Shown here piece by piece: positions 27,419-36,234 of a DNA stretch of 64,000 nucleotides; the stretch's first letter is position 1; each line of letters opens with the position of its first letter. Origin of the DNA: Calothrix sp. PCC 7716. GTDB lineage: Bacteria; Cyanobacteriota; Cyanobacteriia; Cyanobacteriales; Nostocaceae. The notes under the pieces are model-generated. The model was not told the DNA's origin and did not search any database. It worked only from the letters and a program-made list of their open reading frames with translations. The translations under genes were made by a program, and so were the position numbers. The stretch is from the NCBI RefSeq assembly GCF_019977735.1, contig NZ_AP025018.1, forward strand, positions 6,328,580 through 6,392,579, written 5' to 3'.

Positions 27419-28246
27419 CTAGTTAGTTTGCCTGCGTACCATTCCCATACCCATTGGTGTCTTTCTTCCGACTCCTGCGTATAGGGCAAAATCAGCTATG
27501 GCGTTTACTTGCTTGATGACTTCTGGCTCAACTTCTCCCATAATTTTATATGTTACTTGCCCTACACAACCGATAAATTTACTGCGGGAGTCACTCGCAA
27601 TTTCTGTGCGGATGTTAAAAAAGCTGGGAAAAATGCAATCTATTATTTCAGGCGATATTTCTATGCCGCTATATTTGTTCCAGCGTTGTAGTAAACTTTT
27701 GAATACTGATTCTTTTGTGGGTAGTGCTGTATCGAAGTTTCCTTGGCGAAAAGCTGTAGGAGTGGCAAATGTAAAGTTGATGCTTCGCTCGGCGCCGCTT
27801 GCTTGTTCATATAATTGTGCATAAGTACAGGCGTTTGCCCAAGATTGGTTTGACTGGGGTGTAGCTTGAATACTAGTAATAAATAAGTCAGCAGAACCTA
27901 AATGCCAAGCTTTTTCAGGATTTATGTTTAACCAAAGTTGAGTCAGTTTACCAAATAAAGTGTCATCGAGCAAAGACAGGCGCCACCAGCAAGGTGTACC
28001 AGGTTGTATTGGTTCTTGGTACTGCCATTGTAAAGTGTTATTTTTAAGTGCTGTTTGTCTACGATGTATTTGTAGAGGGGAAAGCGTAAATGCTTTATCT
28101 GTGGTTGTATCATGAAGGATATCACCTAAACTCTTATCTACCGAACTGACAAGGTTGAGGAATAAAGCGTGATAATGCCTGCCACTTAAAAATTGTGGGT
28201 AGATACTTGACTGAGGTAGTAGGTTAAGGACTAAGCTGTGAGGCAT
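27419..28246 (-). CDS. cas6: CRISPR repeat endoribonuclease Cas6
   Basis: 275 aa. Cuts the pre-crRNA in the repeat to leave an 8-nt 5' handle. Typical start MPHSLVLNLLPQSSIYPQFL, then GRHYHALFLNLV (the likely catalytic His region), and the C-terminal Gly-rich RNA-binding loop GVGRKTPMGMGMVRR. It lies beside the array 1 leader, 7.2 kb from the csc genes, instead of within the effector operon as is common in I-D loci. A second, broken copy lies at 25454-25680. Confidence 0.93.
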   Translation of the reverse strand: MPHSLVLNLLPQSSIYPQFLSGRHYHALFLNLVSSVDKSLGDILHDTTTDKAFTLSPLQIHRRQTALKNNTLQWQYQEPIQPGTPCWWRLSLLDDTLFGKLTQLWLNINPEKAWHLGSADLFITSIQATPQSNQSWANACTYAQLYEQASGAERSINFTFATPTAFRQGNFDTALPTKESVFKSLLQRWNKYSGIEISPEIIDCIFPSFFNIRTEIASDSRSKFIGCVGQVTYKIMGEVEPEVIKQVNAIADFALYAGVGRKTPMGMGMVRRQTN

Positions 28247-28347
28247 TTGGCTTGCAAATCTTAAATTTTAAGGACTTACGCTGCATAAACCTGGTTTCTA
28301 TAATTTTATCAAATGTGATTTGTGATTCTGAGTTTGCTACATTATTT

Positions 28348-29367
28348 TTAATCAATTCCCTCTAGTAGCTTAGAAACTTGTTCTGGAGCGGGAAGTTTAT
28401 TTTTGAGTTCTTGCGGCAAAGTGGAAACTACTTGATAAGTTGCAACACCGATTGGTTTATTGGATTCTCGAAGCGCATACTCTACAATTGTTTTACTCTT
28501 AGACTTACAAAGAATAATTCCAATCGATGGATTTTCATCTGGTTGTTTTACTGTCTCATCTAAAGCAGCTAAGTAAAATTGCATTTTACCTACATATTCT
28601 GGTAAAAACTTACCAATCTTAAGTTCGACCGCTACCAAGCATTTTAAGAGCCGATGGTATAATAAAATATCTATAAAATATTCTTCATCATCAATTTCAA
28701 GCCGATATTGGCTACCCATAAAAGCAAACATTCCTCCCATTTCTTGCAAAAATGGTTCAACCCTTGCTAAAATCGCTTTTTCTAGCTGATATTCGCTATG
28801 CTCGTCTTTTAATTCTAAAAAGTCGAAAATATACTCATCCTTAACAGCTAACTTTGCTTGATTACGAATTTCTTCTGAAACAGTCTGCTGAACATTTGTT
28901 TGGTTAAGTAAAGTTTTTTCATAAGTTTGGTTCTCTATTTGGTGAATTAAAACATTTTTAGTCCAGCCAAATTTATTAGTCATTCTAATATAAAACTCTC
29001 TTTCTAAATCATCTTTACACTTTTCTAAAATAACTATGTTATGAGTCCAACCAATTTCTCGCACCATTGGCGCGAGTCTTTCGTTATCGGCAAAACTTTC
29101 GTAAAAAAGTCTCATTCGCCATAGGTTAGCAGTAGAGAATCCACTAATACCAGGAAACTCAGCTTGTAAGTCTTTTGCTAACTGCTCAACGACTGACTTA
29201 CCCCAACTATTACCCTGCTGGCGCCTAATAATCATCTTACCAATATCCCAATATAGCGCGATAAGCTCTTTATTTACAGCTTTCAAAGCTTCATATTGAG
29301 CGGAACGAATACGCTCTTTGATTTCTAATAGAAGATTTTTGTACTCTTCAGAAATTGGTTTACTCAT
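28348..29367 (-). CDS. DUF1016 / YhcG-type PDDEXK nuclease
   Basis: 339 aa. N-terminal domain with IALYWDIGKMIIRRQQGNSW and WGKSVVEQLAKDLQAEFPG, then a C-terminal PDDEXK-like core: RLEIDDEEYFIDILLYHRLL and VAVELKIGKFLPEYVGK, the family's D...ExK catalytic pattern. YhcG-type proteins occur in restriction, toxin and mobile contexts; its role in this CRISPR-bearing element is unknown. It is on the same strand as cas6, 102 bp upstream. Confidence 0.85.
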   Translation of the reverse strand: MSKPISEEYKNLLLEIKERIRSAQYEALKAVNKELIALYWDIGKMIIRRQQGNSWGKSVVEQLAKDLQAEFPGISGFSTANLWRMRLFYESFADNERLAPMVREIGWTHNIVILEKCKDDLEREFYIRMTNKFGWTKNVLIHQIENQTYEKTLLNQTNVQQTVSEEIRNQAKLAVKDEYIFDFLELKDEHSEYQLEKAILARVEPFLQEMGGMFAFMGSQYRLEIDDEEYFIDILLYHRLLKCLVAVELKIGKFLPEYVGKMQFYLAALDETVKQPDENPSIGIILCKSKSKTIVEYALRESNKPIGVATYQVVSTLPQELKNKLPAPEQVSKLLEGID

Positions 29368-29444
29368 AACATTAATTTGTAAATATAATTTATTAGGGTT
29401 TCTCGCTTTCGGCTAGAAACCCTAATTTTAGGGGTCGCAAAAAG

Positions 29445-29765
29445 TTATCCTACTGATGAAGGGTCAAGGCGCCCAATATCTAATTCTTCTCGCAACGTGC
29501 GTTTTACATCTTCCCACTCAGTACCACAGTAGTAGTACTTTCTCTCAACAATATCGGCTAGATAATAACCTGGTGCCGCATTATTGATTTTCCTTAGCTC
29601 GTTCGCAACTTCTTTCATGGTCAAACCAAGAAACCGAAACAAATTTTCTTGATTAAGATCAGGAAAATTGTAAGGGTTGTAAAAACGCTCGCCTCTGACA
29701 AAGCGCCAGCAATTTGATGTCCGGATTATTATACGTATGTAAGTTGGGTAAACAATAGTGTCCAT
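29445..29765 (-). CDS. hypothetical protein, 106 aa
   Basis: Starts MDTIVYPTYIRIIIRTSNCW and contains RFVRGERFYNPYNFPDLNQE and EVANELRKINNAAPGYY. Soluble, Tyr- and Arg-rich. No family recognised. A weak hairpin (AACCCTAATTTTAGGG-like, near 29395-29430) separates it from the YhcG gene. Confidence 0.55.
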   Translation of the reverse strand: MDTIVYPTYIRIIIRTSNCWRFVRGERFYNPYNFPDLNQENLFRFLGLTMKEVANELRKINNAAPGYYLADIVERKYYYCGTEWEDVKRTLREELDIGRLDPSSVG

Positions 29766-29822
29766 ACTTTATAATTAAATCAAGAAAACCCCTAGGTGCA
29801 ACTAGGGGCATGTAACTATCTA

Positions 29823-30011
29823 TTAATTTTCGGTTTCGCTTGGATTGTCCGGCTCGTCGAGTCGGTCATCCAGGTCATCCAAAACATCGTCAATATTAAC
29901 GATAGTTTCTTCCCTAGAAACCAAGTTTCGACGCTCCCAACCCAGTACAAGTTTTATAAAAACTAATACTGGCTCAAACAATCTGCGGCGACCGTTACCG
30001 TTTTCGGTCAT
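29823..30011 (-). CDS. hypothetical protein, 62 aa
   Basis: ATG 30011 with a perfect ribosome site AGGAGG. A basic N-terminal half with LFEPVLVFIKLVLGW, possibly membrane-associated, is followed by a very acidic tail (NIDDVLDDLDDRLDEPDNP). An imperfect CCCCTAG/CTAGGGG hairpin at about 29789-29808 follows. No family recognised. Confidence 0.55.
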   Translation of the reverse strand: MTENGNGRRRLFEPVLVFIKLVLGWERRNLVSREETIVNIDDVLDDLDDRLDEPDNPSETEN

Positions 30012-30159
30012 CTAACCTCCTTTTGTTTTCAAGGTTCAGCATGGAAAGTAAAAACTTCCCATATATAATTATATCCTAGTTAACAAGGATACATAAAAAT
30101 TAGACTAGAAAAATTCTGGCGAATTATAATGTGTACAGAACAAACGTTACTATGAATTT

Positions 30160-30384
30160 ATGCCCAACCCAAGACCTAAACAGACACAAGCGTTCATCGA
30201 GCAACAAAACAAAGGCTATATTGAGGATTGGATTAACGAACCCTTAGCAAAGCAAGTAACAGGTTTACGGTTGCCCCAAAGTGTTCATGATATGCTGCAC
30301 TCATTGGCGCCAGAGGAGCGAGTCAAATATTTACGAAGGATTATTTGCGAAGCTGTAAAGCGTGATTTAACTTCTAAATCCTAA
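30160..30384 (+). CDS. small protein of ribbon-helix-helix-like style, 74 aa
   Basis: Contains QVTGLRLPQSVHDMLHSLAP followed by VKYLRRIICEAVKRDL: a short strand (VTGLRLP) then two helices, the pattern of small DNA-binding or antitoxin proteins of the RHH kind. No partner toxin is adjacent on the same strand. Assignment to a class is inference. Confidence 0.5.
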   Translation: MPNPRPKQTQAFIEQQNKGYIEDWINEPLAKQVTGLRLPQSVHDMLHSLAPEERVKYLRRIICEAVKRDLTSKS

Positions 30385-30602
30385 ATATTATAAGTATGGA
30401 TGTTTTGACTCTATACCTTCGAGCAGTTTTGATAGTTGTTCAAGAGCATTCCTGGCAGCATTATTACTAAGAGGGCATTTACAAATAAGAACTAGAATAT
30501 AAAATCTTATCCTGAGCCAGATATAGTAAATGATTAAGCGGCTACTTGAATAAAGTTTAAACAACACACTTATATTATATTAATGTCACTCATGCGTTTC
30601 AA
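30385..30602. other. trailer region of array 2
   Basis: No gene seen. TAAAGTTTAAAC at 30551-30562 equals the last 12 bases of the array 2 repeat and stands one period before the first full repeat, so it is the decayed final repeat. Confidence 0.6.
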
Positions 30603-32560
30603 GTTTCAATCTCTAAAAGGGATTTTATAAAGTTTAAACTAGAATCTTTTGGTTTAAATACTTCAAACTATCTGTTTCAATCCCTAAAAGGGATTTTATA
30701 AAGTTTAAACTGCTACTTAAGACGCGAATATCCACACTTACTGAGTTTCAATCCCTAAAAGGGATTTTATAAAGTTTAAACGTGCGTAACAATAAGAGCA
30801 AATACAGCAACAATAGTGTTTCAATCCCTAAAAGGGATTTTATAAAGTTTAAACATTAGCTTAGGGTTTGATTTTGCTTTTCTATAGTTAGTTTCAATCC
30901 CTAAAAGGGATTTTATAAAGTTTAAACTTGTACACAGTAAGACACCCCTACCCTGTGTCTGTTTCAATCCCTAAAAGGGATTTTATAAAGTTTAAACTGG
31001 GTATCGATTCTATTCAATGGCAACTCGGTACAGTTTCAATCCCTAAAAGGGATTTTATAAAGTTTAAACGCTAGAGATAATTTATCCTGAGAAGTTTGAT
31101 GTTTCAATCCCTAAAAGGGATTTTATAAAGTTTAAACCTTGCAAGACATCTACGAACGTAATCCTGAAATACGTTTCAATCCCTAAAAGGGATTTTATAA
31201 AGTTTAAACATTCCTGCAAGACCGATTAAAAATAGTTTTAGAGTTTCAATCCCTAAAAGGGATTTTATAAAGTTTAAACCTGAGAAAATTTGAAGCGTTT
31301 TCAGTTACTTTGTTTCAATCCCTAAAAGGGATTTTATAAAGTTTAAACATGATGTTTATAATGTTGTTAATAATCAACTAAGTTTCAATCCCTAAAAGGG
31401 ATTTTATAAAGTTTAAACGCTTGTGTTTGATTCTCAAGTTCTAAATCCACTGGTTTCAATCCCTAAAAGGGATTTTATAAAGTTTAAACCAATCCTGATA
31501 AGATTCAGCTTGAGGTGTTTTGGGTTTCAATCCCTAAAAGGGATTTTATAAAGTTTAAACGCTTTTTTTCCTGCAAGATTTAATCAAACAGGGTTTCAAT
31601 CCCTAAAAGGGATTTTATAAAGTTTAAACTTTTCTATGTCCCCAAGTTCCTGTAGTCTGAGATGGTTTCAATCCCTAAAAGGGATTTTATAAAGTTTAAA
31701 CTTCCCGATTGGTATCAATGGATAGAAAGTTACACGTTTCAATCCCTAAAAGGGATTTTATAAAGTTTAAACTTTGCAATAGGTACGGTAAGTGGTGTAA
31801 TTCTCTAGGTTTCAATCCCTAAAAGGGATTTTATAAAGTTTAAACTGGGAGTGGGATAGAGAGACTTACAGGAGGAATGGAGAGTTTCAATCCCTAAAAG
31901 GGATTTTATAAAGTTTAAACACTTAGAATTCCCGCCAAAAAAGACGGCGCGTTTGTTTCAATCCCTAAAAGGGATTTTATAAAGTTTAAACAAAAGGGTT
32001 TACACGGTCTGTTAAAAAATTTGATGTTTCAATCCCTAAAAGGGATTTTATAAAGTTTAAACCAAAGAAATAATCCAATTAAAGATTGGGTATGTTTGTT
32101 TCAATCCCTAAAAGGGATTTTATAAAGTTTAAACGCAGGATGGAATGTTTTAATCAGGTAATCAACTTAGTTTCAATCCCTAAAAGGGATTTTATAAAGT
32201 TTAAACTTTACCTCCAGTAAGTCATCCCTATATCTACCTGTTTCAATCCCTAAAAGGGATTTTATAAAGTTTAAACACTTTAATCCAAGTAATTATGGGT
32301 TGCAGATAAATGTTTCAATCCCTAAAAGGGATTTTATAAAGTTTAAACTGTGGATTGGTAGATATGATAAGTCCTTTCTCAGGTTTCAATCCCTAAAAGG
32401 GATTTTATAAAGTTTAAACTCCAGATATAAGTACCAGATTTATCAATATCTTGTTTCAATCCCTAAAAGGGATTTTATAAAGTTTAAACTTAGTATTACC
32501 AAATGCATTAGTGCGTTCATTAGGTTTCAATCCCTAAAAGGGATTTTATAAAGTTTAAAC
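30603..32560 (-). CRISPR. CRISPR array 2: 28 repeats, 27 spacers
   Basis: A 37-bp repeat reads GTTTCAATCCCTAAAAGGG... ...AAAGTTTAAAC on the plus strand; periods are 68-75 bp. The leftmost repeat has one change (CTCT for CCCT) and a further 12-bp remnant lies at 30551-30562. The leader is on the right beside cas2, and the minus-strand repeat ends in AGGGATTGAAAC, so it is transcribed leftward. Its hairpin core CCCTTTTAGGG is the form found in the mini-array at 42034-42148. It lies next to cas1-cas2, as expected for the actively adapting array. Confidence 0.98.
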
Positions 32561-32860
32561 CGCTCGATGTAGAAGCGTTGCTGTATTTGGTTTTCAAGGT
32601 GCAGTTCCGCGAACCTAGAGTAAGAATAGCTTTCTAGAGGTTGGGATGTCAAGGCGCCCATGTTTCAAAATCGCTGTAATGCTTATTTGGTAAGGGTTTT
32701 GGAGTTACCGCGAACCTACTTTGTGGTTAAAATGCTTCGATGCTGGACGGGGTAAGTGTTTCAGCCTTATATTAATGAAGCGTTTAAAAAACACCCTGTG
32801 GTTCGCGGTGTTGTAGTGAAAATATGGAGCTTGTGGTTAAAATATATCTTACATTTTGAA
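32561..32860 (-). promoter_or_regulatory. leader of CRISPR array 2
   Basis: Same organisation as the array 1 leader: a closely similar proximal 50 bp, CCGCGAACC at 32607, ACCGCGAACC at 32707 and GGTTCGCGGT at 32800. A dispersed GGCAAGGATGCCTG hairpin half lies at its outer edge (about 32862). Confidence 0.8.
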
Positions 32861-32897
32861 CAGGCAAGGATGCCTGTTCCACAAGAGGCAGAAGTGT

Positions 32898-33170
32898 TTA
32901 TGCGAAGAATACTGTTGTATCTATTGGCATTTCTCCACCTATACGTTCTACTTTACCTTGGCAGCAACGACAAAGGAAGTAAAAACGGATGCTGTCTTCT
33001 TTTGGTTTTATTAGTTTAGACAAACGCGCGCGTAATTTGGCGTACTGGGTTTCTGTTAATTCACACTCAAATACAGAGTACTGCATCCATTGTCCGTATG
33101 ATTTGAGGGTTTTGTGAATTTTTGTCCGGCGCCTGTCTTCGGGTATATCATATGATATGACTACAAACAT
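32898..33170 (-). CDS. cas2: CRISPR adaptation protein Cas2
   Basis: 90 aa. Ferredoxin-fold partner of Cas1 in spacer integration. Starts MFVVISYDIPEDRRRTKIHK, with the Asp of SYDIPEDRRR characteristic of the family; also QYSVFECELTETQ and FYFLCRCC. Two bases separate it from the cas1 stop, so both are co-translated. It ends next to the array 2 leader. Confidence 0.95.
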   Translation of the reverse strand: MFVVISYDIPEDRRRTKIHKTLKSYGQWMQYSVFECELTETQYAKLRARLSKLIKPKEDSIRFYFLCRCCQGKVERIGGEMPIDTTVFFA

Positions 33171-33172
33171 GG

Positions 33173-34180
33173 TTATTTGTTAAATACGAGTGGTGGATAT
33201 TTTTCGATTTCTCCCATAAGATATTTACCTAAAAGTCTTGCTTGTGTTTCAAAAGCTTCTTGGTAGTTTTCTTGCTTTTGCATGACAGGGTGTTTAAATT
33301 TGGTGAGTTTTTTCTCTTGGTACAAGCGTAAGAATGTGTGTAGTCCTTCTTTTGTTAATGAAACGGCGCCGCTTATCGGTTCTTTGATAAAATCAGATGG
33401 TTTGAGGATACGTCGGTTTATGGCATTGAGTACAACTGCATCAACTACCAAGGGACGAAATTCTTCCATTAAGTCGAGTGCTAATGATGGTCTACCATAA
33501 CGTTCGGTGTGGAGATATCCTAAATATGGGTCGAAACCTACTATATTTAATGCACTTTGAACATCCGCACGCAATAAAGAGTAACCTAAACTTAGTAAGG
33601 AGTTGACTTCATCTACGGGTGGACGACGGTTACGGTTGTGGAAGCTAAAACCTTCGACGCGAATAAATTTGTCGAAACAACTAAAGTATGCTGCACTTCC
33701 GGCGCCTTCGCAACCGCGAATTGAGTTAACATTGGTGGCAGTTTCCAGAGTTGTAATAGAGCTTGCTAGTTGTGATAAACCTGCACTCATATCAACGTCT
33801 TGGTAACTGCGCTGAGTTTTGAGAAGTGCATAACGGTAATTTTTGAGCTTACCTCGCACAAAAGCTTTCGTGACATGTATTGCTTGCGGAGTTTCTCCTG
33901 CTGCTTTCCACTGTGCAGAACGTAAAAAGATGTTTTTGGTCATTTCTGGTTCTAAACGCGCGATGTATTTACCGTTGAGTGTTAAAAAGGTGAGGGGAAT
34001 TTTTTGATTGATGAGTTCGGATATTGCAGCAGGAGAAATACTCGCACGTCCCATGACTACCACACCCTTAATTTTGATTAGTGGTAAATCAATGAGTGTT
34101 TGCTTTTCAAACTTAACGCAGAGTCTTTCATCTACTTTAGCAATGAAGGCATCTTCTTGAATAACGTAGACTGTTCCCAT
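33173..34180 (-). CDS. cas1: CRISPR integrase Cas1
   Basis: 335 aa. Metal-dependent integrase that inserts new spacers. Catalytic residues are visible: Glu in RGCEGAGSAAYF, His in LHTERYGRPSLA, and the acidic pair in LDLMEEFRPLVVDAVVL. The N-terminal beta domain begins MGTVYVIQEDAFIAKVDERL. Length is normal for type I Cas1. Confidence 0.97.
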   Translation of the reverse strand: MGTVYVIQEDAFIAKVDERLCVKFEKQTLIDLPLIKIKGVVVMGRASISPAAISELINQKIPLTFLTLNGKYIARLEPEMTKNIFLRSAQWKAAGETPQAIHVTKAFVRGKLKNYRYALLKTQRSYQDVDMSAGLSQLASSITTLETATNVNSIRGCEGAGSAAYFSCFDKFIRVEGFSFHNRNRRPPVDEVNSLLSLGYSLLRADVQSALNIVGFDPYLGYLHTERYGRPSLALDLMEEFRPLVVDAVVLNAINRRILKPSDFIKEPISGAVSLTKEGLHTFLRLYQEKKLTKFKHPVMQKQENYQEAFETQARLLGKYLMGEIEKYPPLVFNK

Positions 34181-34236
34181 ATTTTTAGCTTGTCTTATTT
34201 GTGGTATTGGTGCGTGACGACATTTGGTAATGGTAG

Positions 34237-34412
34237 GAAACTGTCATGCTGAGGAACGAAGCATCTTCAAGAACCCGAATTTAATTAAGATTCTTCGCTG
34301 CGCTCAGAATGACATTTGGTAATGGAGGAAGGAGAACTGTCATGCTGAGGTACGAAGCATCTTTAATAACTCGAATTTAATTAAGATTCTTCGCTGCGCT
34401 CAGAATGACAAA
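34237..34412. repeat. two tandem copies of a TGTCATGCTGAGG element
   Basis: Each copy runs from CTGTCATGCTGAGG.ACGAAGCATC to GATTCTTCGCTGCGCTCAGAATGAC, with near-complementary ends and AATTTAATTAA in the middle: copy 1 about 34239-34312, copy 2 about 34339-34411. They lie between cas1 and cas4 and are followed by a CCTCTCC/GGAGAGG hairpin. Confidence 0.75.
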
Positions 34413-34458
34413 TCGTATTTTTGCTCCCTCTCCTCGCAGGAGAGGGTTGGGGAGAGGT

Positions 34459-35043
34459 TTATTCTTCTTGATAGCGAGAAACTTTTTCTATCGCTTTTGG
34501 TAAACATTGGTCGTGTAAGCTGCATCCTTTACAACGCTTGCTGTAAATTGCTTGCGGCATGGCGCCTGTTTCGATTAATCTATTCACATCGCTAATTGTG
34601 GCAATTGTATATTGTCGTAGTTCATTGGTAAGTTCTACAGTTTGACGTTGATGAGTTTGAGCATAATAAACGTATCCCGTTGAGATTGTTTTTCCTGTCA
34701 TCTCCTCTAAACACAAAGCTTGCGCGCAAACTTGTAATTCATCGTTATCCCACTCACCTTTATGTCCACGCTTGTACTCAACGGGATAAATTTCTCCACT
34801 TTCAACTTCAATCAAATCTGATTTGCCAATTAATCTATATTGCTCAGATTTTAGCCATACTGCTCTAACTTGAAATGTTTCTTCCCGGTATGTTTCGCTC
34901 ATTGTGTGAACATTATCGTGTAAACTAGTACCTTCAATGGTGTACTGATTATCAGTAAACTCACCAAGGCAAAACATTCTCCAGCAGCGATGCGAACAGT
35001 AGGCATATTGGTTTAATGCCGCAATTGGTATATATTCATTCAT
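34459..35043 (-). CDS. cas4: Cas4 exonuclease
   Basis: 194 aa from ATG 35043 (an in-frame start at 35061 lies in a repeat). RecB-like nuclease that trims and selects prespacers with correct PAM. Four cysteines for the Fe-S cluster are seen: YCSHRCWRMF at the N-terminus and CKGCSLHDQCLP at the C-terminus. The catalytic core has GKSDLIEV and YPVEYKRGHKG. It is on the same strand as cas1-cas2 but separated from cas1 by 278 bp of repeats. Confidence 0.95.
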   Translation of the reverse strand: MNEYIPIAALNQYAYCSHRCWRMFCLGEFTDNQYTIEGTSLHDNVHTMSETYREETFQVRAVWLKSEQYRLIGKSDLIEVESGEIYPVEYKRGHKGEWDNDELQVCAQALCLEEMTGKTISTGYVYYAQTHQRQTVELTNELRQYTIATISDVNRLIETGAMPQAIYSKRCKGCSLHDQCLPKAIEKVSRYQEE

Positions 35044-35074
35044 AACTCCTAACTCCAACAAGGGGACACTACTT

Positions 35075-35479
35075 ATGATGATTGATAACTATGATGTGGC
35101 TAAAGCGCTGACAAAGAAGCTAGAAGCTAGCTTGCCAATAAGAGTACGCCCAGGAAAAGAATTTTTGAAGACGTTAAAAAAACAGGAAGGAGAAACTAAT
35201 CCTGATAGGGAATATGAAGTAATTAAGGTAATGTATGCAGGGGATGATGGTGGAATTATGTGCGCTTTGGCTAGCGATGCTAAGGCGAAACAAGCAAATA
35301 TTGTTTCATTGACGCATTTACAAATTGACCCAAACCATCCCCTCGCATCAGAAGTTGAATCATATCAGCGCCAACGAGTTCGCAATTTAATGTTACAAAA
35401 TAAAGGAGGTTTCAAAGCTGAACTATTGGCGCCGACATCTCAGAAAAATAAAAAGCCTGCAAAAGGGTTTGGAAAGTAG
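35075..35479 (+). CDS. hypothetical protein inside the cas locus, 134 aa
   Basis: Opposite in direction to all neighbouring cas genes: divergent from cas4 (31 bp) and directly abutting the csc1 stop (convergent, no gap). Starts MMIDNYDVAKALTKKLEASL and contains REYEVIKVMYAGDDGGIMCA; the tail TSQKNKKPAKGFGK is basic. No known family or nuclease motif is seen. Its fixed place makes a CRISPR-linked role possible, but this is inference. Confidence 0.65.
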   Translation: MMIDNYDVAKALTKKLEASLPIRVRPGKEFLKTLKKQEGETNPDREYEVIKVMYAGDDGGIMCALASDAKAKQANIVSLTHLQIDPNHPLASEVESYQRQRVRNLMLQNKGGFKAELLAPTSQKNKKPAKGFGK

Positions 35480-36229
35480 CTAACTCCGAAATCGGTATTG
35501 CATTTGTACGGGAATAACTAACTGTTTTAGCCAATCTGGTATTTTTTCACCTTTTTTGGCTTCAAATTTGTAGTAACTTCCACGCATTTGCACATTTTGA
35601 ATCAAGCTGACAGGTGGCATGTTTACAACATCATAGCGAATTACTTGATTTGTGAACATCACATCTAAAGGATTTAATGGATGAGTACAAATAAACAATC
35701 CTTCAGTTTCTTTAGGTGGTGGTAATTCTTCAAAAGTTAACTCGGCTTTACTCATCCATTTACCTAAACGAATCCATCTCGGTAAATTCTTTGGCTTTTC
35801 TTTTAGAGATTTTTCAGAAATAATATAAAACTCAAATATACTTTCTGCTGCAATCTCTTTTGTTCTACCAAAACTAGGAATATTCTTTTGGGTCTTCTCC
35901 ATTTCTACATGATAATTGTTATTAGCGTACTTCCATGTACTAAGAACTGAGGTATAGCTAATTGCTCGTGCAGGGGTTACATAAATACCCTGCTCATTAA
36001 GAGGCGCCAAGTGTTGCTCATATAACGGTACTTGTTCAGAGCAAAAATAACGATACTGATATTCTTCTGCAACGGTAGTTGAATACACTTCGCTATCTAC
36101 TAAACCCAAAGCGTAACAAAGCGCGTAATTATGTATCACAGGTTCGGTTTCATAGAGGCGCCCGATTTCACGAGTTGCAAAATATACACTATCATGCAAC
36201 TCTAGCTCACAACGATAAATTAGAGTCAT
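35480..36229 (-). CDS. csc1: type I-D Cascade subunit Csc1 (Cas5d)
   Basis: 249 aa. Binds the crRNA 5' handle and PAM-proximal DNA in the I-D effector. Csc1 features: start MTLIYRCELELHDSVYFATR, then GRLYETEPVIHNYALCYALG, and the closing segment IPVQMQYRF. Five bases separate it from csc2, so the two are one operon. Confidence 0.93.
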   Translation of the reverse strand: MTLIYRCELELHDSVYFATREIGRLYETEPVIHNYALCYALGLVDSEVYSTTVAEEYQYRYFCSEQVPLYEQHLAPLNEQGIYVTPARAISYTSVLSTWKYANNNYHVEMEKTQKNIPSFGRTKEIAAESIFEFYIISEKSLKEKPKNLPRWIRLGKWMSKAELTFEELPPPKETEGLFICTHPLNPLDVMFTNQVIRYDVVNMPPVSLIQNVQMRGSYYKFEAKKGEKIPDWLKQLVIPVQMQYRFRS

Positions 36230-36234
36230 TGCTA

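Noticed and set aside
28024-28125. Alternative frame in cas6 giving FPLYKYIVDKQHLKITLYNG
   Set aside because: It is the shifted frame that appears in the broken cas6 copy; the real cas6 frame covers this region.
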